64,000 nucleotides of DNA from Streptomyces parvus (GCF_014648875.1 NZ_BMRY01000006.1:186001-250000); one strand, 5' to 3'; counted from the stretch's first letter, positions 30,217-38,827 are shown. The notes: generated by a model from the sequence alone, not told the origin. Translations and numbers: made by a program.

Positions 30217-30756
30217 TCAGGGCCTGCGGCCCCGCCCCTGCGGGAACTCGCCGAGGCTCACCGCACGGTGAATCGTCTCGGCCAGTTCTCGCGGATCCTC
30301 GGTGAAGGTGTCCACCCGGATCTTCCGCCCGTCGCGCAGCTCGATGGCGTAGCCGAAGCCCGTCCCGCGGGCCTCGGCCAGCGGGCGTCCGTCCCCGGCC
30401 GAGGCGGACCCGATCCGCTCGATGTCCGCCCAGGGGATCAGCGTGGCGGTGCCCGCGACCCGGTGGGTCAGCCCGCGCTCATGAACGTCGAAGCACTGCT
30501 CCCGGGTGCGGAGGGCCTGCATCAGGCGCCAGATCCCGAGCCCGAGACCGGCCAGCCCCACCCCGAGGAGCAGGCCCGCCAGTTCGGGCGCGCCGTCGGT
30601 GGTCCCGATCGAGGCGATGGTCACCGGCACTCCGAAGGCGAGTCCGACGACCCCGGTGACCAGCAGGATCCCGGCCAGTCGTAGCCGTCTGCCGCCGTCG
30701 GTGCGGTGTTCGCGGACGAATCCGCCGAGTTCCCGTGCGGCTTCGGTGCGTCGCAT
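30217..30756 (-). CDS. Membrane protein with PH-like C-terminal domain
   Basis: A 179-residue protein: a cytoplasmic N terminus, two membrane segments (about residues 27-50, LRLAGILLVTGVVGLAFGVPV, and 62-80), then a beta-rich domain (QCFDVHERGLTHRVAGTATLIPWADIERIG, IELRDGRKIRVDT) resembling bacterial PH (bPH) folds. ATG at 30756 has GGGGGA 9 nt upstream. Function unknown; similar actinobacterial proteins are annotated only as membrane proteins. Confidence 0.7.
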   Translation of the reverse strand: MRRTEAARELGGFVREHRTDGGRRLRLAGILLVTGVVGLAFGVPVTIASIGTTDGAPELAGLLLGVGLAGLGLGIWRLMQALRTREQCFDVHERGLTHRVAGTATLIPWADIERIGSASAGDGRPLAEARGTGFGYAIELRDGRKIRVDTFTEDPRELAETIHRAVSLGEFPQGRGRRP

Positions 30757-30832
30757 CGCCGTTTCCCCCGTCGTGGACACCTCAAATTCTGCCCGATCGT
30801 GGGGGCCGGCACCACGGAAACGGCCGGACACA

Positions 30833-30931
30833 TGCCACGGGCCCGTGGCCGGTCCGCCCCGCCGACGCGTACGTCGGTGGCGCGGCCCTGCCACGGGCCC
30901 GTCGGGTACCGGATCGGTCGTCGGGTACCGG
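30833..30931. repeat. 16-bp palindrome and 12-bp direct repeat
   Basis: GCCACGGGCCCGTGGC (30833-30848) is a perfect palindrome whose left half recurs near 30891. GTCGGGTACCGG is repeated exactly at 30901-30912 and 30920-30931, between the cyclophilin stop and the PH-protein start. Could act in termination of the cyclophilin gene; no T tract is present. Confidence 0.6.
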
Positions 30932-30936
30932 TGAGG

Positions 30937-31434
30937 TCAGAGAACGCCGGACTCGGCGATGGTGACCTTGGCGCTGGTACGGCCGCTGCCGGAGCCGAGC
31001 GCCTCGATCTTGCGGACGAGCTTCATGCTGTCCTCGTCGGCGACCTCGCCGAAGACCACGTGCTTGCCGTCCAGCCACGGGGTGAGCACCGTGGTGATGA
31101 AGAACTGCGAACCGTTGGTGTTCGGGCCGGCGTTGGCCATCGAGAGCAGGCCGACACGGTCGTGCTTGAGCTTGAAGTTCTCGTCGGCGAACTTCTCGCC
31201 GTAGATGCTCTTGCCGCCGGTGCCGTCGCCGCGGGTGAAGTCACCGCCCTGGAGCATGAAGTCCGTGATGACGCGGTGGAAGGACGAGCCGGCGTAGCCG
31301 AAGCCCTTCTCGCCGGTGGCGAGCGCGCGGAAGTTCTCCGTCGTCTTGGGGACGACGTCGTCGAACAGGTTGAACGTGATCCGCCCTGCGGGGGCGTTGT
31401 CGATGGTGATGTCGAAGTAGACCTTGGTTGTCAT
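30937..31434 (-). CDS. Cyclophilin-type peptidylprolyl cis-trans isomerase
   Basis: Folding catalyst for Xaa-Pro bonds, 165 residues, cytoplasmic with no signal peptide. Nearly canonical cyclophilin A sequence: [26 protein letters not shown] with catalytic Arg (FHRVI), [42 protein letters not shown], and [14 protein letters not shown] (drug-binding Trp). Similarity to eukaryotic-type cyclophilins is strong, as is known for Streptomyces cyclophilin A. Monocistronic. Confidence 0.96.
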   Translation of the reverse strand: MTTKVYFDITIDNAPAGRITFNLFDDVVPKTTENFRALATGEKGFGYAGSSFHRVITDFMLQGGDFTRGDGTGGKSIYGEKFADENFKLKHDRVGLLSMANAGPNTNGSQFFITTVLTPWLDGKHVVFGEVADEDSMKLVRKIEALGSGSGRTSAKVTIAESGVL

Positions 31435-31509
31435 GGTGACATCCTCACATTCCTGGCAACCGCAGGTGAAACCCGGGTTGGGTCGGCACGCCGGAAGTCT
31501 GGATTCCGC

Positions 31510-32679
31510 TCACCCTCCGGCGGCACCTCGGTGGGCCGCGTAGACGGCGTTCACCAGGGCCGTCTTGCGCGGGTCGTCGGCGAGCCGGGAGCCCATCCGG
31601 TTCATGACGTATCCGAGGGCGATGGAGGCATCCGGGTCGGCCAGGCCGCAGGAACCGCCCGCGCCGTCGTGGCCGAACGCCCGCGGGTCGGGGCCGTACG
31701 AGCGGTTCGCACCGCTCAGCCAGAAGCCGAGGGCGATCTCCGTGTCGTGCGGGAAGCCGTCGCCGAGGACCAGGTCGCGGCAGGCTCCCTGCCCTTCCCC
31801 GGCGCGGGCGGCCGCCCTCTCCGAGAGGATCCGGCGGCCGTCGAGACTGCCGCGTCCGGCCAGGATCCCGTAGAGCGCGGCGACCGCCCGGGCGGTGCCG
31901 TGGCCGTTGGCGGCGGGGATCTCCGCTTCCCGCCAGGCGGGGGTGTTGGCGGCGGCCCGGCCGGTCGGCGGATTGAGCAGGGAGGCGACGGCGACCGGTG
32001 TCATCCGGTCCAGGAGGGCCGCCTGGGCGGCCCGGTCGGAGCGCTCCTGGACGAGTTCGGCGAGCCGGTGGGTCTCGCTCTCCGGGAGGCCGAAGGTGAA
32101 GTCGATGCCCAGCGGTCCGGTGATCTCCTGCCGGAGGAACGCCCCGGGCCGCAGCCCGGTGATCCGGCGGACCACTTCGCCGACGAGGAATCCGTAACTG
32201 ATCGCGTGGTATCCGGAGCGGGTTCCCGGCTCCCACCAGGGGGCGGTGGCGGCGAGCCGGGCGCAGGCCGTATCCCAGTCGTAGAGCTCCTCCAGGGAGA
32301 GCGGGCTGTCGGGCCCGGCCACTCCGGAGCGGTGCGAGAGGAGGTGGCGTACGAGGACGGACTCCTTGCCGTGCGCGGCGAATTCCGGCCAGTAGTGGGC
32401 GACCGGGGCGTCGAGATCGAGCAGCCCCCGGTCGGCCAGGACATGGGCGCAGAGCGCGGTCGGGCCCTTGCCGGTGGACCAGACGTTGACCAGGGTGTCC
32501 CGTTCCCAGGGCCGGGTGCGGGCCGCGTCCGCCCAGCCGCCCCACAGGTCGACCACCGGTTCGCCGTCGACCAGGACGGTCACCGCCGCGCCGAGTTCGC
32601 CGCGCTCGGTGAAGTTCTCCTCGAAGGCGTCCCGGACCCCGGCGAACCGGTCGTCGCAGTGGCCGTGGATCTGGGGCAC
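31510..32679 (-). CDS. Serine hydrolase of the beta-lactamase/esterase EstB family
   Basis: A 389-residue class C beta-lactamase-fold protein with no signal peptide, so it is likely a cytoplasmic esterase or carboxypeptidase-like enzyme and not a resistance enzyme. The nucleophile motif is STGKGPTAL (S-x-x-K), the following HLLSHRSGVAG is typical, YHAISYGFLVGEVVRRITG holds the active-site Tyr, and HDGAGGSCGLADPD resembles the third motif. Monocistronic; substrate unknown. Confidence 0.88.
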   Translation of the reverse strand: MPQIHGHCDDRFAGVRDAFEENFTERGELGAAVTVLVDGEPVVDLWGGWADAARTRPWERDTLVNVWSTGKGPTALCAHVLADRGLLDLDAPVAHYWPEFAAHGKESVLVRHLLSHRSGVAGPDSPLSLEELYDWDTACARLAATAPWWEPGTRSGYHAISYGFLVGEVVRRITGLRPGAFLRQEITGPLGIDFTFGLPESETHRLAELVQERSDRAAQAALLDRMTPVAVASLLNPPTGRAAANTPAWREAEIPAANGHGTARAVAALYGILAGRGSLDGRRILSERAAARAGEGQGACRDLVLGDGFPHDTEIALGFWLSGANRSYGPDPRAFGHDGAGGSCGLADPDASIALGYVMNRMGSRLADDPRKTALVNAVYAAHRGAAGG

Positions 32680-32815
32680 GGGGCCTCCCTCGTCGCGGGC
32701 GCGGGTCCGGCGGCGGAAACCGGAGCCTGACGCCCCCGCAACGTACCGACTGGTCGGATCGGAGGGAAGGGCCGATGCCCGGGGAACAGCGGAGCCCCGG
32801 CCGCCGCCGCCCGGC

Positions 32816-33391
32816 TCAGCGGATGCCCGCCTCCAGGCTCAGGCTCCAGCGGCCCGGCAGACCGGTCAGGGTGATGGTCGACAGGGGGCGGACGTCGACG
32901 TTCCAGTACGTGGCGGGCGGGGCGTTCAGGGCGTAGACGAGGGCCGCCCGGATCACGGCGGGTTCGGCGACCGCGACGACGAGGCCGTCGTCGGCGGGGC
33001 GGGTGTCCAGCCAGCCGCCCACGCGCCCGATGAAGCCGAGCATCGACTCGCCGCCGTGCGGGGCGCTGCGCGGGTCGGCGAGCCAGCAGTCCACGGCTGC
33101 CGGTTCCCGGGAGGTGACCTCGCCCAGGGTCAGCCCCCGCCAGCGGCCCATCTCCCAGTCGCGCAGGGCCGGTTGAGCCATCGGCGCGAAGCCGAGGGCG
33201 TCGCCGGTGGCGCGGCTGCGCGGGGTGGGCGAGCAGTAGCGCAGCTCGGCGGCGCCGAGCGGGACGAGCGTGTGGGCGACGAGCTGCACCTCGTGCCAGC
33301 CGGCCTGATCGAGCGGCCGGTCGTCGTCGAAGCGTTCGGCCAGCCGGGAGGAGCTGCGCGCCGCTGCGACCAGGTGGACCCGAAGCGTCAT
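32816..33391 (-). CDS. Histidine-phosphatase-superfamily protein with altered active site
   Basis: A 191-residue protein of phosphoglycerate-mutase-like fold: RPLDQAGWHEVQLVAHTL, YCSPTPRSRATGDAL (the second-Arg motif), DWEMGRWRGLTLGEV and the late PHGGESMLGF segment. The catalytic RHG triad expected near the N terminus is replaced by AAARSSS in VHLVAAARSSSRLAERF, so the phosphorylated His is missing. It is probably not a phosphatase and may be a pseudoenzyme or use another chemistry. ATG start close to the beta strand. Confidence 0.8.
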   Translation of the reverse strand: MTLRVHLVAAARSSSRLAERFDDDRPLDQAGWHEVQLVAHTLVPLGAAELRYCSPTPRSRATGDALGFAPMAQPALRDWEMGRWRGLTLGEVTSREPAAVDCWLADPRSAPHGGESMLGFIGRVGGWLDTRPADDGLVVAVAEPAVIRAALVYALNAPPATYWNVDVRPLSTITLTGLPGRWSLSLEAGIR

Positions 33392-33452
33392 GGCGGGATC
33401 GTGAGGCCGAACGCGCGTTTGGTCAAGAGGGCGTGCCCGCCCGGACGCAGCG

Positions 33453-34907
33453 TCAGCCGCCCAGGAGGCCGTCGAAAGCGGTACGGAGGCGACGGACGCC
33501 CTCCGCGATCTCGGCCGCTCCGGAGACGCCGGCGAAACTCAGGCGGACGTGTCCGGCCGGGGGTTCGGCGCAGAAGAAGGGGCGGCCGGGGGCGATGGCG
33601 ACCGAGGCGCGCAGGGCGGCCGAGACGAGCGCCGGTTCGTCAGGGCCGTCCCCCGCACCGCCGCCGGGGAGCCGGAGCCAGAGGCTGCCGCCGCCCGCCG
33701 GGAGGTGCGGCAGCACGAGTTCCGGGAGCTCGCCGCCGAGGGCGGTGGCCAGGGCCGTACGACGGTGGCGCAGCTCGGTGGCGACGGCGGCCAGGTGGCG
33801 GCCCCAGGACGGGGAGCCGACGAGTTCCAGGGCGGCTTCCTGGAGCGGCCGGGGCACGAAGAAGCTGTCGACGACCTGGATGGCCCGCAGGCGCTCCAGC
33901 ACCGGGCCGCGGGCGGCGAGCGCGCCGACCCGGAGGCTGGGCGAGGTGACCTTGGTCAGCGAGCAGACGTGGACGACGGTCCCGTCGGGGTCATCGGCGG
34001 CGAGCGGCGCGGGGAGCGGCCCCGAGTCGTCGTGGACGAGCCGGCGGGCGAAGTCGTCCTCGACCACGAATGCCCCGGCCGCCCGGGCGATGGCCAGGAT
34101 CTCGGGGCGGCGGGCGGGCACGAGGGTGGCCCCGGTGGGGTTGTGGAAGAGCGGCTGGGTGACGAAGACCCGAGCGCCGGTGGCCCGGAACGCGTCGGCG
34201 AGCAGCTCGGGGCGGACCCCGTCGGCGTCCATCGGCACGGGGACGGGGCGCAGTCCGGTGGCGCGGGCGGCGGCGAGCATCCCGGGGTAGGTCGGTGACT
34301 CCACGAGGACGGGGGCACCGGGCGGGGCGAGGGCGCGCAGGGCGGTGGCCAAGGCACCCTGCGCGCCCGCGGTGATCAGGACGTCGGCAGCGCTGACGGC
34401 CGGGCCGATCTCGCGGGCGAACCAGGACCGCAGCTCGGGCAGCCCGTCCGTCGGAGGCCGGCTCCAGGCGCCCGGCCGGCGGCCCGCGCGGGCCAGGGCG
34501 GCGGAGAGGGCCCGTTCGGGCTGGAGCGAGGCGTGGAGGTAGCCGCCGTTGAACTCGATGACGCCGGGCGGCGGAGCGGTGAGGGTGACCAGCACCCCGG
34601 AGGCGTCGACCGTACGCGGCACGACCTCGGGTCCGCCGTCGCCGCTCAGCGACACCTCCTGCCAGGACGTGTCGCCCGGGGCCGGGAGTGCGGCGCGAGG
34701 GTCCGCCCGGAACGCGCCGGAGCCCGGGCGGGTGGTGACGAGCCCCTCGGCGGAGAGCTGGGCGATGGCGCGGGAGACGGTGACGGGGCTGACCCGGAAC
34801 CGTTCGACGAGCGCCCGACTGGACGGCAGCTTTCCACCGGGAGAGTAGCGGTTAAGCTCGGCCCGCAGGGAAGTGACCAGTTCGGCGACGCTGCTACGCT
34901 CTTGCAT
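33453..34907 (-). CDS. GntR/MocR-family regulator with aminotransferase-like domain
   Basis: A 484-residue protein: an N-terminal GntR winged helix (LPSSRALVERFRVSPVTVSRAIAQLSAEGLVTTRPGSGAF, about residues 28-68) joined by a linker to a class I aminotransferase-fold domain that binds PLP (ITAGAQGALATAL, SPTYPGMLAAARATG, VVEDDFARRLVHDD, and SLTKVTSPSLRVGALA with the PLP lysine). MocR proteins use PLP or its amino-acid adducts as effector. Its ATG shares a CATG tetranucleotide with the divergent EamA gene, so it probably controls that exporter and itself. Confidence 0.93.
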   Translation of the reverse strand: MQERSSVAELVTSLRAELNRYSPGGKLPSSRALVERFRVSPVTVSRAIAQLSAEGLVTTRPGSGAFRADPRAALPAPGDTSWQEVSLSGDGGPEVVPRTVDASGVLVTLTAPPPGVIEFNGGYLHASLQPERALSAALARAGRRPGAWSRPPTDGLPELRSWFAREIGPAVSAADVLITAGAQGALATALRALAPPGAPVLVESPTYPGMLAAARATGLRPVPVPMDADGVRPELLADAFRATGARVFVTQPLFHNPTGATLVPARRPEILAIARAAGAFVVEDDFARRLVHDDSGPLPAPLAADDPDGTVVHVCSLTKVTSPSLRVGALAARGPVLERLRAIQVVDSFFVPRPLQEAALELVGSPSWGRHLAAVATELRHRRTALATALGGELPELVLPHLPAGGGSLWLRLPGGGAGDGPDEPALVSAALRASVAIAPGRPFFCAEPPAGHVRLSFAGVSGAAEIAEGVRRLRTAFDGLLGG

Positions 34908-34948
34908 GAGAGCAGAGAATAGCGCTACCCGAACTTCAGCGATAGCGG
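34895..34948. promoter_or_regulatory. Overlapping divergent leaderless promoters with TAGCG repeats
   Basis: The two starts share CATG (34905-34908). Plus-strand -10 TACGCT (34895-34900) lies inside the mocR coding region; minus-strand -10 TATTCT (complement of about 34916-34921) lies inside the eamA coding region. ATAGCGCTA (34919-34927) and GATAGCGG (34941-34948) repeat a TAGCG core that also occurs near 34847; they are candidate MocR half-sites. Confidence 0.6.
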
Positions 34949-36015
34949 TCGCCGGCGATCCGGCGGTCCCCCCGCACCCCACTTCGGCGGCCTCCTCTCC
35001 GGCCGGCTCCGCAACCGCCCCTCCGGCCGGTTCTTCGGCAGCTTCCTCTGCCGCCTCTCCGGCAAGTTCTTCGGTGGCTTCCTCGGCCGCTCCTTCGGCC
35101 GGCCGGAGCGGGACCGTGCTCGCCGGGCTCGGCGTCGTGGCGTTCTCGCTCACCTTCCCGGCCACGGCCTGGGGGCTGGAGAGCTTCGGCCCCTGGTCCC
35201 TGGTGGCGCTGCGCAGCGTGCTGGCCGCCCTGGTCGCGGGCGGGGTGCTGCTGGCCGCGCGCGTCCCGTTGCCCGCGCGCCGCCACTGGGCCGGGCTCGC
35301 GGTGGTCGGGGGTGGGGTGGTGGTGGGCTTCCCTCTGCTGACGACGCTGGCCCTGCAGACCTCCACCACCTCGCACGCGGCCGTGGTCGTGGGTCTGCTG
35401 CCGCTGACCACGGCGGTGCTGGGATCCCTGCGCACCGGCGAGCGGCCCTCGCGCGCGTTCTGGATCGCGGCCCTCGCCGGGGCGGCCGTGGTGATCGCCT
35501 TCACCGTGCAGCAGAGCGGCGGCGCCCTGACGACCGGCGACCTGTATCTGTTCGGCGCTCTGCTGGTCTGCGCGGCCGGATACACCGAGGGCGGCCGGCT
35601 GGCCCGGGTGATGCCGGGGTGGCAGGTGATCGGCTGGGCGCTGGTCCTGTGCCTGCCGCTCGCGGTGGCGGGCAGCCTGATCGCCCTGCCGCTCGAACCC
35701 GTGCACCTGAACGCCCACGGCGTCCTCGGCCTGGTCTGGGTCGCCGCCGGATCGACGTTCCTCGGGCTGTACGTCTGGTACCGGGGGATGGCGGCGATCG
35801 GGGTGGCCCGCGCCAGTCAGCTCCAGCTCGCCCAGCCGCTGCTGACGCTCGTGTGGTCGTTCCTCCTGCTCGGCGAGGAGCTCTCGGCGGCGGCTCCGGT
35901 CGCGGCGGTGGCCGTACTCGTCTGCATCGCCGCCACCCAGCGGGCCGGCCGCCGCGCGGGGCGGGAAGCCGGGACCGTACGGTCAGGACGGGAATCCCGG
36001 CCCTTACGGTCATAG
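34906..36015 (+). CDS. EamA/DMT-family exporter
   Basis: A 369-residue membrane protein with ten predicted helices forming two EamA repeats (about residues 70-215 and 220-350; LTFPATAWGLESFGPWSLVALRSVLAAL and YVWYRGMAAIGVARASQLQLAQPLLTLVWSFLLLGEEL are characteristic). These transporters export amino acids or related metabolites. Before the first helix are about 65 residues of Ala/Ser/Pro-rich sequence that are unusual for the family. The ATG lies 5 nt after a -10 TACGCT, so it is probably leaderless and controlled by the divergent MocR. Confidence 0.87.
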   Translation: MRAENSATRTSAIAVAGDPAVPPHPTSAASSPAGSATAPPAGSSAASSAASPASSSVASSAAPSAGRSGTVLAGLGVVAFSLTFPATAWGLESFGPWSLVALRSVLAALVAGGVLLAARVPLPARRHWAGLAVVGGGVVVGFPLLTTLALQTSTTSHAAVVVGLLPLTTAVLGSLRTGERPSRAFWIAALAGAAVVIAFTVQQSGGALTTGDLYLFGALLVCAAGYTEGGRLARVMPGWQVIGWALVLCLPLAVAGSLIALPLEPVHLNAHGVLGLVWVAAGSTFLGLYVWYRGMAAIGVARASQLQLAQPLLTLVWSFLLLGEELSAAAPVAAVAVLVCIAATQRAGRRAGREAGTVRSGRESRPLRS

Positions 36016-36062
36016 ACTTGTCGACACGGACACCGTCTCCCCCTGTGAGGAGGTCGCTCCCG

Positions 36063-36272
36063 ATGGAGGCACACACGGGCGACCGGCTGCTGATGCACGG
36101 CAGGACCGTGGGACAGCACGACCGGGTCGCCGAGATCATCGAGGTGCTCGGTGACGGGGGCGCTCCCCCGTACCGGCTCCGCTTCGACGACGGCCATGAA
36201 CACCTGATGTCACCGGGCCCCGACAGCGTCGTCCAGCACATGGAGGCGCCGAAGGACGAGCAGACGCGGTAA
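36063..36272 (+). CDS. DUF1918 domain protein
   Basis: A 69-residue protein (EAHTGDRLLMHGRTVGQHDRVAEIIEVLG, then PPYRLRFDDGHEHLMSPGPDSVVQH) matching the small beta-barrel DUF1918, common in actinobacteria and of unknown function. TGAGGAGG lies 9 nt before the ATG. It is monocistronic, 47 bp after eamA, followed by a terminator hairpin. Confidence 0.88.
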   Translation: MEAHTGDRLLMHGRTVGQHDRVAEIIEVLGDGGAPPYRLRFDDGHEHLMSPGPDSVVQHMEAPKDEQTR

Positions 36273-36280
36273 CAGCGCCG

Positions 36281-36311
36281 GGGCCGGGACCGCACAGAAG
36301 GGTCCCGGCCC
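36281..36311 (+). terminator. Terminator after DUF1918
   Basis: GGGCCGGGACC pairs perfectly with GGTCCCGGCCC around a 9-nt loop, 8 bp past the stop codon. Confidence 0.75.
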
Positions 36312-36321
36312 GCGGCGTGGA

Positions 36322-36399
36322 CGGCTCAGCCCGGGAACCGTTCCCAGCGGCTCAGTCCGCGAACCGCCCCGGGCGGCTCACCCCGGGAACCGGCCCCGA
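36322..36399. repeat. Three 26-bp tandem repeats spanning a stop codon
   Basis: Units 36322-36347, 36348-36373 and 36374-36399 each begin CGGCTCA and share GGGAACCG or CGAACCG cores. The third copy carries the last codons and stop of the glycoside hydrolase; the first two repeat that end beyond the stop. Confidence 0.8.
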
Positions 36400-37682
36400 C
36401 GGCGGGAGCGGGCGCGGCCCCGGTCCGGGTAGAGCCGGACCCGGTCCTGGTAGTGGTCGGCCACCACGCGTCGCATCGCGCCGATCCGGTCCGCCATCAC
36501 GCTCTTCCCGGAGAAGAAGACATGGCCGCCCGCCTCCTCGTGGTCACGGGCGAGGGCGAGGTGGCGGGAGAGCTCCACCGGGTCCTGCCAGGCGGCTGCC
36601 TGGGCGGGGTCACCCGCCTTGTACAGCGCCTCGCCCACGTAAAGCTCGACGCCCGTGCCCCGCACGGTCGCGCTCCACCAGGCGAGGACCTTGGCGTAGT
36701 CGGCGGCGGTCTGGCCGATGTGCCAGTAGATCTGCGGGCAGATGTAGTCGATCCAGCCCTCCTTGACCCACTTGCGGGTGTCGGCGTGCAGGTCGTCGTA
36801 GGTCTGCACGCCCGCCCGTGTGTCCGACCCCAGCGGATCGGTCTCCTTGTTGCGCCAGACCGCGAAGGGGCTGATCCCGAAGCGGACGTGCGGCTTGATC
36901 GCCCGGATCCGCTCCCCCGTCTCGCGCACGAGCCGGTCGATGTTGTCGCGCCGCCAGGCCGCCCGGTCGGCGAAGCCGCCGCCGTACCGCGCGAACGCCG
37001 TGTCGTCGTCGAAGGTCTGCCCGGCCACCGGATACGGGTAGAAGTAGTCGTCCCAGTGCACGGCGTCGATGTCGTAGCGGCGCACGGCGTCGAGCATCGC
37101 GTCCTGGACGAAGCGACGGACCTCGGGCAGGCCGGGGTTGTAGTAGAGCTTCCCTCCGTACGGCACGGTCCAGCCCGGGTTGAGCCGGGCCGGGTGGGAG
37201 GCGATCAGGCGGGACGGGTCCGTGTGGTTCGCCACCCGGTACGGGTTGAACCAGGCGTGCAGCTCCAGGCTCCGGTCGTGCGCCGCGCGCACCGCCGTGC
37301 CGAGCGGGTCCCAGCCCGGGTCCTTGCCCTGGGTGCCGGTGAGACAGTCGGCCCACGGCTCGTACGGCGAGGGCCACAGGGCGTCGGCGGTCGGCCGGAC
37401 CTGGAACACCGCCGTGTTGAGCCGCAGCTCCACCGCCCGGTCCAGGTAGGCGAAGAGCTCGGCCTCCTGCTGTACCGCCGTGAGGCCCGGCTTCGAGGGC
37501 CAGTCGATGTTGGCGACGGTGGCGATCCACATGCCGCGCACCTCGCCCGCCGCCCACGGAAGCCCGCCACCCTTCCGCCGCCCCGACGGGGAGGCGACCG
37601 CGTCACCTGCGGTCGTCATCGCCGCCAGCAGTCCCGCCGCGCTCAGTACGAACGCCCTTCTCGCCACACCCGTGCGCCGCAT
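36378..37682 (-). CDS. Secreted family-10-like glycoside hydrolase (GHL10/DUF187)
   Basis: A 434-residue exported protein; signal RRTGVARRAFVLSAAGLLAAMTTAG has an Arg-Arg that fits Tat or Sec. The GHL10 barrel begins EVRGMWIATVANIDWPSKPGLT, continues NTAVFQVRPTADALWPSPYEPW, HAWFNPYRVA, VHWDDYFYPYPV (acidic catalytic region), VRFGISPFAVWRN and WIDYICPQIYWHIG. In other bacteria the family acts on peptidoglycan or polysaccharides, possibly with its denuded-glycan binding. ATG at 37682 has GAGAGG upstream. C terminus ends in tandem repeat DNA (RSRRRGRFPG). Confidence 0.88.
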   Translation of the reverse strand: MRRTGVARRAFVLSAAGLLAAMTTAGDAVASPSGRRKGGGLPWAAGEVRGMWIATVANIDWPSKPGLTAVQQEAELFAYLDRAVELRLNTAVFQVRPTADALWPSPYEPWADCLTGTQGKDPGWDPLGTAVRAAHDRSLELHAWFNPYRVANHTDPSRLIASHPARLNPGWTVPYGGKLYYNPGLPEVRRFVQDAMLDAVRRYDIDAVHWDDYFYPYPVAGQTFDDDTAFARYGGGFADRAAWRRDNIDRLVRETGERIRAIKPHVRFGISPFAVWRNKETDPLGSDTRAGVQTYDDLHADTRKWVKEGWIDYICPQIYWHIGQTAADYAKVLAWWSATVRGTGVELYVGEALYKAGDPAQAAAWQDPVELSRHLALARDHEEAGGHVFFSGKSVMADRIGAMRRVVADHYQDRVRLYPDRGRARSRRRGRFPG

Positions 37683-37871
37683 CCCGGCCCACCTCTCTCC
37701 GCCGTGTCCCGCACCCGACTCCGATGGCTCCACGTAACCGCATCATGCCCATCCGTAGCCGTCATGACCCGCGGGACGTTCGCGTCGGCATTCGGAGTAA
37801 CGTCGTGGGGTCGAGGCGGGCACCGGAATCACACGGGACCCTGCGATACGGAGAACAGCGAAAGGCACGAG

Positions 37872-38741
37872 GTGACGGACCTTATGGCCGACATTGCACG
37901 CGTCGGAGTGGTGGGCTGTGGCCAGATGGGCGCAGGTATCGCGGAGGTGTGCGCGCGCAGCGGCCTCGAAGTGAAGGTCGCCGAGACCACCGGCGAAGCG
38001 CTGGAGATCGGCCGCACCCGTCTGCACAACTCCCTCTCGAAGGCCGCCGAACGCGGCAAGATCACGGCGGAGGAGCGGGACGAGACCCTCGGCCGGCTGA
38101 GCTTCACCACCGACCTCGGGGAGTTCGCCGACCGCGATCTCGTCATCGAGGCCGTCGTGGAGAACGAGCAGGTCAAGACGGAGATCTTCCAGGTGCTCGA
38201 CCAGGTGGTGACCCGGCAGGACGCGATCCTGGCGTCCAACACCTCCTCGATCCCGCTGGTGAAGCTGGCCGTCGCCACCTCGCGCCCGGACCGGGTCATC
38301 GGCATCCACTTCTTCAACCCGGCACCGGTGCAGAAGCTCGTCGAGCTGATCCCGGCGCTGACCACGTCGGACGAGACGATCAAGCGCGCCGAGGCCGTGG
38401 TGCAGGACGTGCTCGGCAAGCACCCGATCCGCGCCCAGGACCGGTCCGGGTTCGTCGTGAACGCGCTGCTGATCCCGTATCTGCTCTCCGCGATCCGGAT
38501 GTTCGAGTCGGGCATCGCCAGCCGCGAGGACATCGACAACGGCATGGAGATGGGCTGCGCCCACCCGATGGGCCCGCTCAAGCTGGCGGACCTGATCGGC
38601 CTGGACACCGTGGCCTCAGTCGCGGACTCGATGTACGCCGAGTACAAGGAGCCGCTGTACGCCGCCCCGCCTCTCCTCCAGCGCATGGTCGACGCGGGGC
38701 GCCTCGGCCGGAAGACCGGCTCGGGCTTCTACGCCTACTGA
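37872..38741 (+). CDS. 3-hydroxybutyryl-CoA dehydrogenase (3-hydroxyacyl-CoA dehydrogenase family)
   Basis: Reduces acetoacetyl-CoA/3-ketoacyl-CoA with NAD(P)H, or the reverse; in Streptomyces such enzymes feed polyhydroxybutyrate, butyryl-CoA or fatty-acid breakdown. The 289-residue protein has the Rossmann loop VGVVGCGQMGAGIAEVCA, then IEAVVENEQVKTEIF, SNTSSIPLVKLA, GIHFFNPAPVQKLVELI (catalytic His) and the C-terminal dimer domain DRSGFVVNALLIPYLLSAI. GTG at 37872 follows GAAAGG at 7 nt; an ATG at 37884 is an alternative. Confidence 0.93.
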   Translation: MTDLMADIARVGVVGCGQMGAGIAEVCARSGLEVKVAETTGEALEIGRTRLHNSLSKAAERGKITAEERDETLGRLSFTTDLGEFADRDLVIEAVVENEQVKTEIFQVLDQVVTRQDAILASNTSSIPLVKLAVATSRPDRVIGIHFFNPAPVQKLVELIPALTTSDETIKRAEAVVQDVLGKHPIRAQDRSGFVVNALLIPYLLSAIRMFESGIASREDIDNGMEMGCAHPMGPLKLADLIGLDTVASVADSMYAEYKEPLYAAPPLLQRMVDAGRLGRKTGSGFYAY

Positions 38742-38749
38742 CCGTCCCG

Positions 38750-38786
38750 GTGGCGGGCCCGACGCTCACGCGGCCGGGCCCGCCAC
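38750..38786 (+). terminator. Terminator after hydroxyacyl-CoA dehydrogenase
   Basis: GTGGCGGGCCC pairs with GGGCCCGCCAC around a 15-nt loop, 8 bp past the stop. Confidence 0.75.
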
Positions 38787-38827
38787 AGCACTTTTCCGAG
38801 GTCAGGACCGTACGGCCGAGGCGTCGA

